A stretch of 6,603 nucleotides of DNA from contig JALSSE010000450.1 of assembly GCA_026984415.1 (NCBI GenBank), forward strand, positions 1-6,603. Reading direction: 5' to 3'. This document shows, one piece after another, positions 5,817 through 6,603 of the stretch; within the stretch, counting starts at the first letter, position 1, and each line of letters begins with the position of its first letter. Under the pieces are notes generated by a model. The model did no database searches. It worked only from the letters and a program-made list of their open reading frames with translations, and was not told where the DNA came from. The position numbers and the translations under genes were made by a program. Origin of the DNA: Hydrogenothermaceae bacterium. GTDB lineage: Bacteria; Aquificota; Aquificae; Hydrogenothermales; Hydrogenothermaceae.

Positions 5817-6603
5817 TCTCTCATAAGCTCTAAGAATTTGTGGTCTGCAAAAATCTTTTTTGCATAATCCATATTTTCATTTAAAATCCTATAAGCTGTT
5901 TTTTTATCTCCAGTTTTTATATAACTTTTGGCTAAAAAATAAATAGAATCTACGTAATATTTAACGTTGTTCAGTTCCTTGTAAAGTTTTGCAGATTCTT
6001 TTAAATAAGGAATTGAATCCTTATATTTTTTCTGTTTATAAAGGACTATCCCTAAATTAAAATTAGCTAAAGCAATATAACTTTTTCTGTTGTTTGATTC
6101 TTTTGATAACTTTAAACTTTTTCTGTAAAACTCCTCTGCTTTTTTGTAATCTTTTTTTTCAAAATACACATTTCCAATGTTAGACAGGGCAATTGAACTC
6201 ATTTTTAAATTGTTGTTTTTTTCAGCCAATTTCAAACTTTTTTTAAAATAATCCAGTGCTGCATCGTACTTTCCTAAACTTCTCAATATTTCAGCTAAAA
6301 GTGTATAACTGTAAGCCAACCATTTGTAATTACCTTTATCTTTTGAATATTCAATAGCTTTATTTGTATATTTCATAGCAATGGCAGTATTTCCAGAAAG
6401 AAAATAACCAATCCCAAGATAGTAATAAGACTCAGCTATACCTTTTGGAACGTTATGTTTTAATGAGTAGTCTAAAGTTTTTTTAGATTCTCTAATCATA
6501 CATAGATATTTTCCCTGCTCATAACATTGCCATGCTTTGGCAAGCATTTTATCAACTTTTTCCTTTGGGGAAATTTCTTGAGAATAGCTAAATGAAAAAA
6601 TTA
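5813..6603 (-). CDS. Probable exported TPR-repeat protein (5' end cut by window)
   Basis: The frame is open from its TAA at 5813-5815 to the window edge, 263 full codons. An ATG at 6547 gives 244 residues, but the codons before it read IFSFSYSQEISPKEKVDK, like the end of a signal peptide (hydrophobic run, then S-Y-S before Q). I therefore infer a start beyond the window and export to the periplasm or outer membrane. Counting from that ATG, at least four and probably five tetratricopeptide repeats of 38-42 residues follow, at about 36-69, 77-110, 117-150, 159-191 and 198-231, with typical A..Y...LG..Y...G.Y..A...Y.KAL patterns. The repeats make a helical scaffold for protein binding; no enzyme domain is visible. 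The partner is unknown. Alternative: a cytoplasmic protein starting at 6547, although no well-placed ribosome site is seen there. It is convergent with sfsA, with no spacer. Confidence 0.88.
   Translation of the reverse strand, partial: IFSFSYSQEISPKEKVDKMLAKAWQCYEQGKYLCMIRESKKTLDYSLKHNVPKGIAESYYYLGIGYFLSGNTAIAMKYTNKAIEYSKDKGNYKWLAYSYTLLAEILRSLGKYDAALDYFKKSLKLAEKNNNLKMSSIALSNIGNVYFEKKDYKKAEEFYRKSLKLSKESNNRKSYIALANFNLGIVLYKQKKYKDSIPYLKESAKLYKELNNVKYYVDSIYFLAKSYIKTGDKKTAYRILNENMDYAKKIFADHKFLELMRD

Noticed and set aside
1..6603. CRISPR array, tRNA, insertion sequence or toxin-antitoxin module
   Set aside because: No spaced direct repeats of suitable length, cloverleaf-like segment, transposase motif or small paired genes were seen on either strand.

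Overview
This AT-rich window is about as densely packed as bacterial DNA gets. It has eight protein genes, the two at the edges incomplete, and no RNA gene, mobile element, CRISPR array or long non-coding stretch that I can see. The proteins are rich in Lys, Glu and Ile, TTG is used often as a start codon, Shine-Dalgarno sites are purine-rich and genes abut or overlap. This fits a small-genome, low-GC bacterium, possibly a thermophile. My best guess is the Aquificota (Hydrogenothermaceae-like). That is inferred from style and gene content, not from a marker gene.

Left block, minus strand, transcribed leftwards from about 3.93 kb to the window edge: atpC (epsilon subunit of F1Fo ATP synthase), a TrmN6/YfiC-type tRNA adenine-N6 methyltransferase, a membrane sensor histidine kinase (multi-TM, GAF, PAS, HisKA, HATPase), and an NtrC-type sigma-54 response regulator that is cut by the window start inside its AAA+ domain. 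Gaps are 2, about 45 and 1 nt, so the block is probably one operon. The kinase and regulator are almost certainly a cognate pair. The atpC gene stands first, with no other ATP synthase gene beside it.

Centre: the roughly 95 bp between atpC and elbB is a divergent promoter region with an AT-rich dyad and strong Shine-Dalgarno sites on both sides.

Right block, plus strand: elbB (DJ-1/PfpI-like, ElbB family), a dCTP deaminase/dUTPase-fold protein, and sfsA (SfsA-family nuclease), linked by a 13-nt gap and a TAATG overlap. The dCTP deaminase-like protein is the most unusual gene here: the residues that make the family catalytic all appear replaced, so it is probably not a dCTP deaminase.

Right edge, minus strand: a TPR-repeat protein whose stop codon overlaps the sfsA stop codon. 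Its reading frame stays open to the window end and carries what looks like the tail of a signal peptide, so it is probably an exported TPR protein whose start lies outside the window.

The gene set is mostly recognisable housekeeping and signalling. I found no clear new multi-gene system. The points most worth following are the degenerate dCTP deaminase-like protein, the isolated atpC heading a two-component operon, and a perfect inverted repeat at the start of the methyltransferase gene.
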